Of a stretch of 64,000 nucleotides of DNA, positions 35,762 through 47,476 are shown in pieces. The notes under the pieces are model-generated. The model was not told the origin of the DNA. It saw only the letters and a program-made list of their open reading frames with translations, and searched no databases. This DNA comes from Arachis hypogaea (taxonomy: Eukaryota; Streptophyta; Magnoliopsida; Fabales; Fabaceae), in the NCBI RefSeq assembly GCF_003086295.3, contig NC_092048.1, positions 73,618,290 to 73,682,289 on the forward strand, read 5' to 3'. Made by a program: the position numbers and the translations under genes. Position 1 is the first letter of the stretch, and each line of letters starts with the position of its first letter.

Positions 35762-37350
35762 TAATAATTTTACAAGTATTACATAATCAAATTCCTATCC
35801 CTCTTATAAAAACTTGTAAGGATAAAGGCGAGGGAAAAAGTAACTAATACAACACAGCACAACATTTAAACAGAAACGAAATAACTAAGTTCTTCCAAAC
35901 TTCACCGTCCATAACCTGAAAAGAAAAGACTTGTAGGGGAGTGAGAACATCGTCCTTGTAGGTTCTCACTACGAGGTTAGAGAATTACTATAATAGGATA
36001 CATGAAGATAAAACTCTTTTTAAAGAAGAGTGATTAATAACCATCTCATGCATCCTTCTAAAACCCAAAGATTTACTATTAAAAATCTGAAATTTTTTTG
36101 GAAAGAGGAAACTGTTTATTTCTTCAAAATTCAAAAGCCTTTCAAAAGATTTTTCCTAACAGCATGAATGACCAACTTGTTCCAAGCATAGTTCATTAAG
36201 TTTATGCTAAACAAGTTTAGTTTTTCATGCTTTTCTAAACCAGAAACACAAACCAAACATGGCCTTTGGCCCACCTCATGATCAACCACGGCCCTAGGCC
36301 GAAACAATCCAAACAACAACCAGTCCATCATAATCCAACAGAGTTTCAGTCGCAAACACAAGTAGGAAAGTTCAAGCACAAACAAATAATTACTTCAAGT
36401 AGAGCAAATAGAAGTTAAACATAATTAATCACATAGGCAAACCAAGTACAATATGCACACCAAAATAATGTCACATAGATGCATATGATGAATGCCTGTC
36501 CTAGTGGATGATGAGTCTCATCTGTCGATTACAAAGCCAACATGACAAGTACTGGTAGCTAACCATTGGACTGTCCCCTGTCGTGCATCCCCTACTCGAG
36601 TAATTCTCAAACATAAACATATAACACCCTCACTGGTGTTTATCCACGGGGGCGAGCTCGTCCGGAAATTTCAAAGTGTCCGACCACACTTACGACATGG
36701 GGTTAGCAGAGTATCGAGTCTCAACCTGGAGCACGTTGTGGCTAGCCACTGCTTTCACCCAGGGAGACTCGTATCTCAGATATTGAAGTGCATACTCATA
36801 AACTCTTTCATATTCTATACATCTCATCCATATTCATCCTCAGCCAAAATTTAACATCAATACAGCCATCCGGCTCATAGCATAACAACACTTCCACCAT
36901 CCAACATCATCAAACTCATATAATCATCACTCAAGCCATAAATCACTTTTTCTCAAATCACTTTACTTTAAAATCAAAATTAATTCCTTCCACCCTTAAC
37001 TTTAAAATCCCATTTCTCAAATCTTTTCAGGATCATAAGCCACTTTTCCTCAAACGTAAATTCCCTTTTTCAAAACAAAGCCACCCTCAACATTTTTCCT
37101 TAACGTTTCAAAACCACACCAAATCAAAAGTCTTTTCTTAGAGATTCAAAATCAATTATCCTAAAATAGGATTTGGTAACAAAAGTTCGTCAGCAGAGTC
37201 TCAAGATTTTAGGGGAGAATAACACAACTCATTTCCTCAAATTCATTTAAAATCTTTAAAACCTTAGCTTCTTGATTTGAGTAATAAATACAGAATCTAA
37301 GACAAACCAAATTGTGTAATCAACTACTCCGAACGTGTTTCCAAAACCAT

Positions 37351-38232
37351 TGATGATTAGATTTTTGACAGTTTAGAATTCACAAATGAGGTCTCGTTGC
37401 AATATAGTTTCTAAACCAACAAATAATCCTTTCATACAAAAATTTGTTTGTCACAAGTACAAGAGAAGAAGAATTCTACAACTACAAGAGAACAATTAAG
37501 CAAGGAAAAGGAAAAGGAAGAGGAGAAGAAGTAGATCTAGATCTAAAACCTAATCCTAATTCTAGAGAGAAGTTAGAGCTTCTCTCTCTAGAAACTAACT
37601 CTAACTACTTCTAAAACTTAAACTATGACTAATGATCAAAAGTATGTTAATTATCCTTTAATCCTTGTCTTAAATAGCATCATATATGAGTTGGATTGGG
37701 CCCACAAAGCTTCTAAAATCGCTGGCCACGAGTTGCATTAAAGTGGTTCACGTGTAACATCGGCACGTACGCATACCGTGCACGTGCGTGCCCCTATGCA
37801 CGGTGCAACTATGGCAAATCTTATATCATTTCGAAGCCCAGGATGTTAGCTTTCCAACGAAACTGGAACTGCATCATGTAGACCTTTGTAGCTCAAGTTA
37901 TGGTCGATTAAGTGCGAAGAGGTCGGCTTAACAGCTTTTGCGATTCCTTCATTTCTTCATGAGTTCTCCATTTCTACATGCTTTTCCTTCATTCCCTTGA
38001 TCCAATCTTTGCCTCCTAAATCTGAAATCACTTAATAAACATATCAAGACATCTAATGGAATCAAGGTGAATTAACTTTAGCTAATTTAAGACCTAAAAA
38101 GCATGTTTTCACTCTTAAGCACAATTAAAGTAGAATAACAAAAACAATGCTATTTCATTGGATAAATGTGGGAGAAGGCGATAAAATCCTCTAAATTCAA
38201 CACAAGATAAACCCTCCAAATGGGGTTTGTCA
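37351..38232 (-). repeat. TE-L 3' LTR with internal deletion
   Basis: TGATGATTAG...GGGTTTGTCA on the plus strand; 882 bases against 1505 in the other LTR. The missing 623 bases lie between two copies of AAGTACAA in the intact LTR (43283-43290 and 43906-43913); one copy remains here near 37455-37462. Confidence 0.92.
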
Positions 38233-38250
38233 ACCTCCCCAAACTTAAAC
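38233..38250 (-). promoter_or_regulatory. Polypurine tract, TE-L
   Basis: Sense strand TTTAAGTTTGGGGAGGT directly before the LTR start TGACAAACCCC. A classical purine-rich plus-strand primer. Confidence 0.8.
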
Positions 38251-38904
38251 CAAGCATGTCCTCATGCTTAAGCCAAGAGAAAGCAAAGGATATCAATATT
38301 TATTCAATGAAATCTAACTAAATGCACCCTACCTATATGCAACTATCTACATGAATGTAATTACTTGGTCAAAATAAATCAATTCCCAAGAATCCTATAT
38401 GCACAAGGGCTAAGGACTAGCAAGTCTAATCTACAATTGAATTGAGTTATTAAATATTTTTATAAACTTGCAAGAAAAGTGATGATTATAGGTGAAAACA
38501 TGTAATTGAGCATCAAACCCTCACCGGATGTGTTTGCACTCTATTCGCTCAAGTGTTTAGGGTTGATTCTCTCAATTCTCCTCTATTTCATGCTTTCAAA
38601 GATTTATTTTTCTTCTAACAATCAACATTTACTCAATTCATGCATACAAGTATCATGAGGTCTTTTCATAGGTTGTAATGGGGCTAGGGTCAAGGTAAGG
38701 ATGCATATTTGGTCAAGTGAGCTTGAAATTTGAATCTTTGATAAGCTTAAACTTCCCACCTAACCTATGACATCCTATACAATTTCAAAGCTAACCTAAC
38801 TACCCATTTTTCTCACTTTTTCATATACTCATGCATTTCCTTTTCATTTCACAACACTTATGCATTGACCCTTATTGAGCTTTGCTTTGGGGCATTTTGT
38901 CCCC

Positions 38905-39031
38905 TTTTTATTTCTTTCTTTTTATTTGTTTCTTTCTTTTTCAATTTTTTTTCTTTTCTTTTCCATGCTCTTCTTTTTGTTTCTTTTTCTTTTTTCTTTT
39001 GTTTTTCTCATTTTCTTTCTTTCTTTCTTTC
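38905..39031 (-). repeat. Internal purine tract, TE-L
   Basis: About 125 bases of T/C on the plus strand (A/G in the sense direction), centred about 740 bases before the 3' LTR. The plus-strand open frames of Phe/Leu/Ser through it are artefacts. Confidence 0.8.
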
Positions 39032-41514
39032 AAACTATATATAAGAACATCAATGCATAAGGTCTATACATTTAATCAATACATGAGTATGCACCCAATT
39101 CCCAAATATAGAAATACAAAACAAAAACTATCCTTTTATTCACCCAATGTCCCAAATTTTCCCCACATTTGAATGATACTCACACTCACTAGCCTAAGCT
39201 GATCAAAGATCCAAATTAACGACATTTATTGTTTTTCGCTTTAAGGCTTGTAATGTGCTAAAATAAGAACAAGTGGGTTAATCGTAGGCTCAAATTGGCT
39301 AACAATGGAAGATAAAAGGTAAGGCTATTTGGGTAAGTGAGCTACATAAAATGATAGCCTCAATCATATAAATGCATGAATACACAAAATAATAGATATA
39401 AAGAATCAAACAAATCAAAGATTACAATCATAGAAAGAGAATAATGCACACAAGAAGGGAAATAAGTGGTTATAAGATGTAACCATGCAATTAGGCTCAA
39501 ATCTCACTAGCTTGTGTGTTCTTAGCCCAAAAACATGATTCACAATATATATAATTCAAGCAAGTTCTATGAAGAGTTTTCACTCAAATCAATTGGTGCC
39601 CTATGGATAGAAATCACGAAAAATTTCATTATTTTGACTAAGCTTATTATGTATATATATGCAAAAATTAAGAAAATAAAACTAAAAATTCTAAAAACCA
39701 AAAATAAAATGCAAAAGTGTTAGGATTAGAAATTTGTCACCCAAAATTGCCGACCGGTCGGACGACCTCCCCACACTTAAAAGTTTGCACCGTCCTCGGT
39801 GCATTCAAAGATAAGCAAGGGGGTATGGCAACTCTCTGGAATGCTACCTTCAGCTGGTAGATTAATCGGTTGCTGCGTGTTCTTTCTTCTCGCTTCCATG
39901 GTTGCTTGTGGTGCATCAATCAGGAAAAGTAGAAAATAACACCATAAGATAGGATAGTACAAAAGCAAGGAAGCATACATTGTTGGGATGAGGTAATAAT
40001 CACTAGAATTGAGTGAGTGAATTAGTGTGATATTTATGAAAATAGGGATGTGAGTCCTAATTTAGGCACCTTTTAGAACACACTAGCATAAAAAGTGATG
40101 TCACAAAAGAAGCATGCACTTCACTCATCCTAATGCGCTTGAGATGCTTTAAGTAAACTTGTAAGGTAAAACAAGCATTAAAGAAGCATGAGAGCATTCA
40201 AGCTAAAAGCATATGGATGCATATGATCATGAAATACAATGCATTAAGGTAAATACACAACATCCGTCAAAATTTGCCTCTCTAAAGGAAAGAATTCAAA
40301 TCACATGGTGGTCAAATCATTCAATTCAAGAAGAGTTACAAGCTCGAAGGCGATTCTCATCACTTGGTATTCTCAAAAGGTAGGCATGAAGAACTTGAAA
40401 CCAAGTAGTAAAATATAACCTCAATCACAAGCATCAATATATAGTAAACAAAATCAATAATCCAACACTTATGATGAAAAAGAGAAAATGAAATGAGAAA
40501 TAAACTAAAACTAACTAATCAACTAACTAACTAACAGATTAACCACTAAAATAAATGGTTATCAATGGTGTTAGAAGTGTTGGACGACGGGTAGGAGAAG
40601 GGAAGAAGAAAGGAGAAGAGAAGAAATGGAAATAGGAGAAGAGAAGAAATGGAGTGAAGGAAGGGCATCCGCGCGTATGCGTGCATGGCGCGTGTGCGCG
40701 GATGGTGGTGCAATGGACACGAAGTGTACGCGTACATGGTGCATCCGCGTCGATGGCTTATTTCGAGAGGGATGCGTACGCATCATGTACGCATACCCGC
40801 GAGTTGGTTTGTGCGAAAGGCACAACGTTGGCACAGTGTGGGCCGAACTCTCTGGTTAATGTATGGAGGAATGAAATCTTGCAATCCACGCGTACGTGTA
40901 CATGGCGCGTGCGCGTGGAGGGGTGAAAATTCTCAATGCACGTGTACGCGTGCAGTGCGCGTACGCGTGGATGGTGCTCTATTTTTCAAAATTTTTCTAT
41001 GTTTTTACACCAATCCAAGCATTCCAAACCACCAAACAGCTACTAAAATACCATGAAACCTTATTTAACATACTAAACTACCAAATAAACTCAACAAACA
41101 AAACAAAACATGAATTTAAACTACTTTTACTAATATGTACAAAAGGAAAAAATGAAAAGAATTTACCATGATGGGGTGTCTCCCACCTAGCACTTTTGTT
41201 TATTGTCCTTAAGTTGGACTTATGGGGAGCTCCTCTCAAGGTGGCTTGTGCTTGAAGCTATCCTTGAACATCCACCAATGCTTGAATCTCCAATGAGCTC
41301 CATTCTTCAATTTTAATGTCTTCAAGCTTTGATGGAGTTCTTCACAAACCATGAGCTCCCAAATTTGATTTTCCTTGTGCGATCCAAGATCCTACACTTT
41401 GTTTTGACACCCGTCCTTAAATTGGTCATCATTATTCCATCAGGGTGGCATAACCTTAGAATTCTCAAAGAAGCTTGCAAACAACTTCCTAGACCCATGC
41501 AATTTGGTTCTCCA
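39032..41514 (-). other. TE-L long 3' untranslated region
   Basis: About 2.5 kb without a convincing gene. It contains a second polypurine-like motif TTAAGTGTGGGGAGGTCG (39780-39763, sense) beside the perfect palindrome CCGACCGGTCGG (39750-39761), and a CpG-rich inverted-repeat block at 40664-40975. The CpG block opens frames on both strands (40571-41056) that I treat as artefacts. Confidence 0.65.
40664..40975. repeat. CpG-rich inverted-repeat block inside TE-L
   Basis: CCGCGCGTATGCGTGCATGG, ACGCGTACATGGTGCATCCG, CCACGCGTACGTGTACATGG and GTGCGCGTACGCGTGG-type units over about 310 bases. This module type is otherwise in the LTRs; here it is in the interior. Confidence 0.75.
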
Positions 41515-43049
41515 CTAATCACTACTATACAAATTTGAGCATGCAACCATCATGAACTTAGAGTGATGTTTCCAACCACTACACAACTCTCTTCTACTTT
41601 TAACTCCACAAAGACCTCTAAGTTGACCATCATTTTCAATCAAGCCATATTCAAGTGAGAAAGTAAAGCTTAGGGATAAGAATTTTATCCACTTGAATGT
41701 TGTGTAGGATGGTGACTTAGGGAGGGGTGGTCCTATTGATCTTGCAAGCTCCACTCCTTTGTGCTCTTCCTTGGCTATCTCCACCTCTTTGCAAGCTTCT
41801 TCAATTTCAACCTTTTCCCTTTTATCACTTGGCTTGTTGTTGTCTTCCAGAACTTTGATTTCTTGCTCAATGGGAGGTGATTCAATTTTGGATAGGAATT
41901 CATTGATAAATGAATCCATCTGTTGATCAACCTTCTCATATTCTTCAATTTTGATATACACCATGCCAACTTTTTCCCCTTGGTAGCTTTCTTCCGATTC
42001 AATCTCTTCTTCATTGCTCACCAAGAGTATGGGGGGTTGTGCACATGCTTCTATAATTTCAACTCCATGTCCAATAGGGGAGGATTCCATTGTGGATAGA
42101 AATTCATCCATGATTGAATCCATCTCTTGATAAACCTCTTTCAAGTCTCCAACTATGATATGCCTTGGAGGTTGCGCACCCTCCTCAACATCAATATCAA
42201 GCTTCTTGGAAGAGTGCTCCATGATGCTACATTCCCATGGACTTTCAACATCTCCTAAATCTTCAATCACTTCTTCCTTTTCTTCAATGATCATAGGCTC
42301 CTCCAATTGTTCTAACACAAAGTGGCCTACCTCATCACCCACCAGGGTTTTCAATCTTTCCTTCATGCTATGCTCTTTAATTGATTCTTCACATGTGGCT
42401 ATGGAAGCACCTTGAGTATTCAAGCATTGGTAGGATAAAGTATACACTACCTTGGTCAAGTTAGTCACAAACTCTAGGGTGTTCCTTTGCATATCCGCTT
42501 GTCCTTGAAGTAGCAAGGTGAGAGAATCATCTATTGGGGTTTGGGGTAGATAAGAGGGTTCATCATTTTGGAGAGAGGTTCATAGTAGGAAGGTGGTTCT
42601 TCTTGGTGATGGTATGGAAATGGTGAGTATTGAGGTGGTTCATGGTAGTAATCTTGATAGGGTTGTGGTGGTTCTAAAGGTTCTTGCTCATAATGGTCAT
42701 AAGGATGTGGTATGGGTGATTGGTCATATGATGGATATGGGTCACAAGAAGGTGCTTGGAATGGAAAGGCTTGTGAGTATGGTTGAGGTTCATGTTGAGG
42801 ATAAGAGTCATAGGCATATGATGGTGGTGATTGATTGTCATGAAAAGATTCACTATAGACATTGAATTGACATGCATTAGGATGGTGATTATACCTATAA
42901 GTATCCGAAGGTTGTTGCCAATAGGAGTGATCAATTCCTTGAGGCTCCTGCCATCTTTGTTGGTTCCGTCCTTGATACATGTGGTCATTAAAGTCCGTAT
43001 TTCCTACAACATAGTGAGAACCAAACTCATAGCCAAAGTGAGAATTCAT
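41515..43049 (-). pseudogene. Tyr/Pro/Gln-rich ORF of unknown family in gag position, TE-L (frameshifted)
   Basis: Starts at ATG 43049 with MNSHFGYEFGSHYVVGN. The first about 160 residues are very rich in Tyr, Pro, Gln and His (QPYSQAFPFQAPSCDPYPSY and similar) and look disordered. One missing T near 42566, judged against TE-M, shifts the frame; the second part continues from about 42565 to 41515 and is acidic, with repeated helical blocks such as MDSIMDEFLSTMESSPI and MDSFINEFLSKIESPPI. With the frame kept it would be about 510 residues. It lies just after the primer site, where Gag is expected, but I see no known gag domain. Function unknown; a divergent Gag-like RNA-binding or condensate-forming protein is only a guess. 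A homologue is in TE-M at 56380-57373. Confidence 0.65.
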
Positions 43050-43157
43050 AGTAGAAAAATAAAATAAAACTAACAAAATCTAGTAAACAAGCAAAGGACA
43101 AACCTAGTCACACTATTTACATATATACAATAACCAATAACATAACACCATTGCAAC

Positions 43158-43175
43158 TCCCCAGCAACGGTGCCA
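43158..43175 (-). other. Primer binding site (tRNA-Asp type), TE-L
   Basis: Sense strand TGGCACCGTTGCTGGGGA, three bases after the LTR end; two mismatches to the TE-A tRNA-Asp site. Confidence 0.8.
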
Positions 43176-43178
43176 TTT

Positions 43179-44683
43179 TGATGATTAGATTTTTGACGGC
43201 TTAAAATTCACAAATGAAGTCTCGTTGCAATATAGTTTCTAAACCAACGAATAATCCTTTCATACAAAAATTTGTTTGTCACAAGTACAAACCCATAGGA
43301 ATTGCAACAAAGTGTTTTTGTTATTGGCTATGAAATATCTTTGGGGGTTTTTGAGATAGGAGACAAGAAATGTAAAATGCAATGAAAATAAACTAACAAC
43401 TAACAAAGCTCTTGGCAAGATATGAGAACTAGAAGTCCTATCCTAGTTATCCTCCTCAATTTTGACCACAAATTGTTCATTGCTACCACTTAGTTAACCT
43501 CTACAATGGAGGAAAGTCAAGTGGATGAATTAACTTGATTCCACAAGTCCTAGCCAACTCCCAAGAAAAAGACTAGCTTTAGTAGTATCCAAATCAATTA
43601 GCAACTTCTAATTATCGATCAACAAAGGAATTAGATAACTCAAGCGTCACTAATTACTCTACCTAGGCCAAGAGGAGCAAAATCTATACTAAAGCTAAAA
43701 GAGGCATTTCATCAAACACATAGAAGGCAATAAAAGTAAACAACATGAATTGTAAGAATTAAAGGGAGATCTAACTAGAATAACAAGAGATCAACAATAG
43801 AAAAGGAAAATAATTATGAAACAACAAAGAACTTACCAATTGCATTGAAGAAGAAATGTAGATCTACAAAAGAAAGTTCATAAACTACAACTAACAATAC
43901 AAAGGAAGTACAAGAGAAGAAAAATTCTACAACTACAAGAGAACAATTAAGGAAGGAAAAGGAAAAGGAAGAGGAGAAGAAATAGATCTAGATCTAAAAC
44001 CTAATCCTAATTCTAGAGAGAAGTGAGAGCTTCTCTCTCTAGAAACTAACTCAAACTACTTCTAAAACTTAAACTATGACTAATGATCAAAAGTATGTTA
44101 ATTCCCCTTCAATCCTTGGCTTAAATAGCATCAGAAATAAGTTGGATTGGGCCCATAAAGCTTCTAAAATCGCTGGCCACGAGTTGCATTAAAGTGGTTC
44201 ACGTGCAACATCGGCGCGTACGCGTACCGTGCGTGTGCGCGCCCTTATGCACGGTGCAACTATGGCAAATCTTATATCGTTTCGAAGCCCCGAATGTTAG
44301 CTTACCAACTCAACTGAAACTGCATCATTTGAACCTCTGTAGCTCAAGTTATGGTCGATTAAGTGCGAAGAGGTTGGCTTGACAGCTTTTGGGATTCCTT
44401 CCTTTCTTCATGAGTTCTCCATTTCTACATGCTTTTCCTTCATTCCCTTGTTCCAATCTTTGCCTCCTAAATCTGAAATCACTTAACAAACATATCAAGG
44501 CATCTAATGGAATCAAGGTGAATTAACTTTAGCTAATTTAAGACCTAAAAAGCATGTTTTCACTCTTAAGCACAATTAAAGGAGAATAACAAAAACCATG
44601 CTATTTCATTGGATAAATGTGGGGGGAGGCAATAAAATCCTCTAAATTCAACACAAGATAAACCCTCCAAATGGGGTTTATCA
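43179..44683 (-). repeat. TE-L 5' LTR (intact)
   Basis: TGATGATTAG...GGGGTTTATCA on the plus strand; 1505 bases. About five differences from the other copy in the first 110 bases by eye. CpG-rich block at 44203-44262. Followed by the ACCAT duplication. Confidence 0.92.
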
Positions 44684-45930
44684 ACCATCTCTTTTACTTA
44701 AACCAAAACCAAGTCTAACACCATGTTAAAAATCTGAAACGTTTCCAGCGGCTCAGAAATCATTGTAGTTTTGCTAAACCAGAATTCAAAGAATACATTA
44801 AACCTTCCCTAAAACGTCAAAATTGAGATTTGTAAATCGAAATCCAAGTTCTTTCAAAGTCACTAAAACTCCTATAACTGAAATCTTTAAGTCAAATTCA
44901 AAAACATAAACCGTGTTTAAGTCAAATCCAAAAATATAAACTCCTTCCACCCTTTAAACAGCCTTAAAACATAATTCTCTTCTAAATGACTTGCACCCAA
45001 TAATATAATGCTTTTCGTAGGAAACAAAGCTAAGTCATAACCCTCTTTTCAAAGATTCTTTTCAAAACATAATTTTATCACTTTCATAAATAATTCAGGT
45101 AAAGATAATAAAAGTCTTAAATTCACAATTCTCCAAGTAAAATAGTAAAGGCCTTAAATTCATAACTTTCCAAATAATATTTTCAAACAAAGTCTCGAAT
45201 TTTATAGGAATTTCGACAGCACCTCCCCTAAAACTTGGGCCTTGCCACCCTTTCTGACCAAACCATTCCACAACCCTCTTTAACGGGTTCAAAACCAAAT
45301 CAGTTCAAAATCAAGCTGAATCCAAAAGTGCATACCATTTTTATATTTCAAGAAAACCAACTCAATCTCAAATCAATCTTCAACGGATTAAACTTGATTT
45401 CAAAACTTTAGAAGAACTAACTTCAAAGAAACACTTTAAAACAGTCTGTTTCACAAAACCAAGCAATAATCCAATCAAATAAGCATTCACATTCATCCAA
45501 GACAATTAAACAATACATAAGACATATACAATCACCAAAGATACATTTTCTCACATTAATATCCGTATATAATAATTCCAATTTATAAAGTATAGTTTTT
45601 TGAAAAGGCCCCTACCTCGATAAGCGAAACCATAACCAAAACGCCTCACAGAAATTCTTTTGTCTCGACCCGAATCGACAGCAACCTAAACCTCAGCTCC
45701 GCTTGCTTCCTCCATAGTAGAAACAGTCTCAATGGCTACATGTAAGATTGGTTACTAATTCCAAACACATTAATATCGAAAAGACTTTAATAGAAAAAAC
45801 AGGGCATTAACGCGGAAGTTTTTCAAAACGTAAATACTTACTGTAATGACAAAATAAAGTAGCAGCAGTCTCTGAACTGGCTTGGTGGCACCCCTGGCAG
45901 CCACCTCAAGCGGCAGCAGCGACTAGACTC

Positions 45931-47459
45931 TGATGAATGGATTTTTGATGGTAAAGAATTTCACTAATGAAATCTCGTTGCAAGTATAGTTTCTAAATCA
46001 ATCAATAATCCTTTCATACAAAAATTTGTTTGTCACAAGTACAAACCTCTAAAATCTATAAATCAAAGTATTTAAACCTCGGGTCGTTCTCCCTAGGAAT
46101 TTCAATAAAGTGTTCTTGTTATTGGTTATGAGTTATGTTTGGGATTTTGATAAGAGACATGAAAAATAAATGGCAAGGAAGTAAACTAATGGCTAAAAAG
46201 GTCTTAGCAAGGGTTGGTGGTCAAGGATCTCTATCCCTATCACTAACCACAACATGAGAATTGGCAAGGATCAATCCCATTAAATCATCCTCTAACCAGT
46301 AAAGGAAATTCAAATGAGCTATATCAATCAATGTCCATAAGTCCTAGCTCTCCACCGATTCAATTAGTGAGACCTAGAGTTAATGGCTCCCAATCATCAA
46401 TTACTTGGACATTAGTAATTCAAGAGTTCCTAAGTTACCTTCCTAAGCCAAGAGCATAAAATTCTACTCTAACATCCTTCCAAGCATTTCATCAAACACT
46501 TGGAAGGCATAAAAGGAAAACATAGTAAAATTGTAAGAAAAGTAAATCTACTACTCAATTGCAAGGAATTAAACAACAAATCAAATGAACAATAAAGGAA
46601 ATCAAAACATGAATTGCATTAAAAAGGAAAATAGGAGAAACAAAAGTGCATCAACATCAAAGTAGAGAATTACAAAAATTAAATGCTAAACTAGAGAGAA
46701 GAGATGTAGAAGAAGAAGAATTATAAAAGTAAAAGTGAATCAAAGCATGAAATTAACCTAGATCTAAGAATTTCTAATCTAGATCTAACCTAATCCTAAT
46801 TCTAGAGAGAAGTGAGAGCTTCTCTAACTTTTCTTCCCAAAACTAAACTAAAACTAACTAATAGTCTAAGTGTCTCATCCCCCTTCAATCCTTGGGTTAA
46901 ATAGCACCAGAAATGAGTTGGATTGGGCCCAAAAATGCTCCCAAAATTGCTGGCAACGAGTTGCATTAAATGAATCACGTGCAACATTGGCGCGTACACG
47001 TACAGTTTATGTACGCATTCCTAGACGCACGGTAACTTTGGCAAATATTATATCAATTTGAAGCCCCCGATGTTAGCTTTCCAACGCAACTAGAACCGCG
47101 TCATTTGGATTTCTATAGCTCAAGTTATGGTCGATTAAGTGTGAAGAGGTCAGGCTTGACATCTTTGCGATTCCTTCTTTTCTTCATGAGTTTTCCACTT
47201 CTACATGCTTTTTCTTCATTCCCTTGATCCAATCCTTGCCTCCTAAACCTGAAATCACTTAACAAACATATCAAGGCATCTAATGGAATCAAGGTGAATT
47301 AAATTTAGTTATTTTAAGACCTAAAAAGCATGTTTTCACTTTTAAGCACAATTAAAGGAGAATAACAAAAACCATGCTATTTCATTGGATACATGGGAGA
47401 AAAGTTGACAAAACCTCTAAATTTAACACAAGATAAACCCTAAAAACGGGGTTTATCAA
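45931..47459 (-). repeat. TE-M 3' LTR
   Basis: 1529 bases. About ten differences from the partner in the first 240 bases by eye (near 4 percent), so not a recent insertion. CpG-rich block at 46977-47035. Confidence 0.92.
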
Positions 47460-47476
47460 CCTCCTCACACTTAAAC
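47460..47476 (-). promoter_or_regulatory. Polypurine tract, TE-M
   Basis: Sense TTTAAGTGTGAGGAGGT directly before the LTR start TGATAAACCCC. Confidence 0.8.

Larger units (their letters stand above)
37351..44683 (-). mobile_element. TE-L: complete non-autonomous LTR retrotransposon
   Basis: Target duplication ACCAT at 37346-37350 and 44684-44688. On the minus strand: 5' LTR 44683-43179, primer site 43175-43158, one gag-position ORF with a frameshift (43049-41515), a long untranslated part, a purine tract, a polypurine tract and a 3' LTR (38232-37351). No gag zinc knuckle, protease, reverse transcriptase or integrase motif is seen in any frame. 7.3 kb. LTRs of the same type as TE-M, LTR-N and LTR-P. 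It must use enzymes from other elements. Confidence 0.88.

Noticed and set aside
38875..39172. Phe/Leu/Ser-rich frames that look like membrane proteins (also 48049-48425 and 6549-6867)
   Set aside because: They are translations of the antisense of the purine tracts; hydrophobic only because of T/C-rich sequence.
40546..41171. Several Cys/Arg/His-rich open frames in TE-L
   Set aside because: They cross the CpG-rich inverted-repeat block on both strands and are not shared as protein with TE-M.
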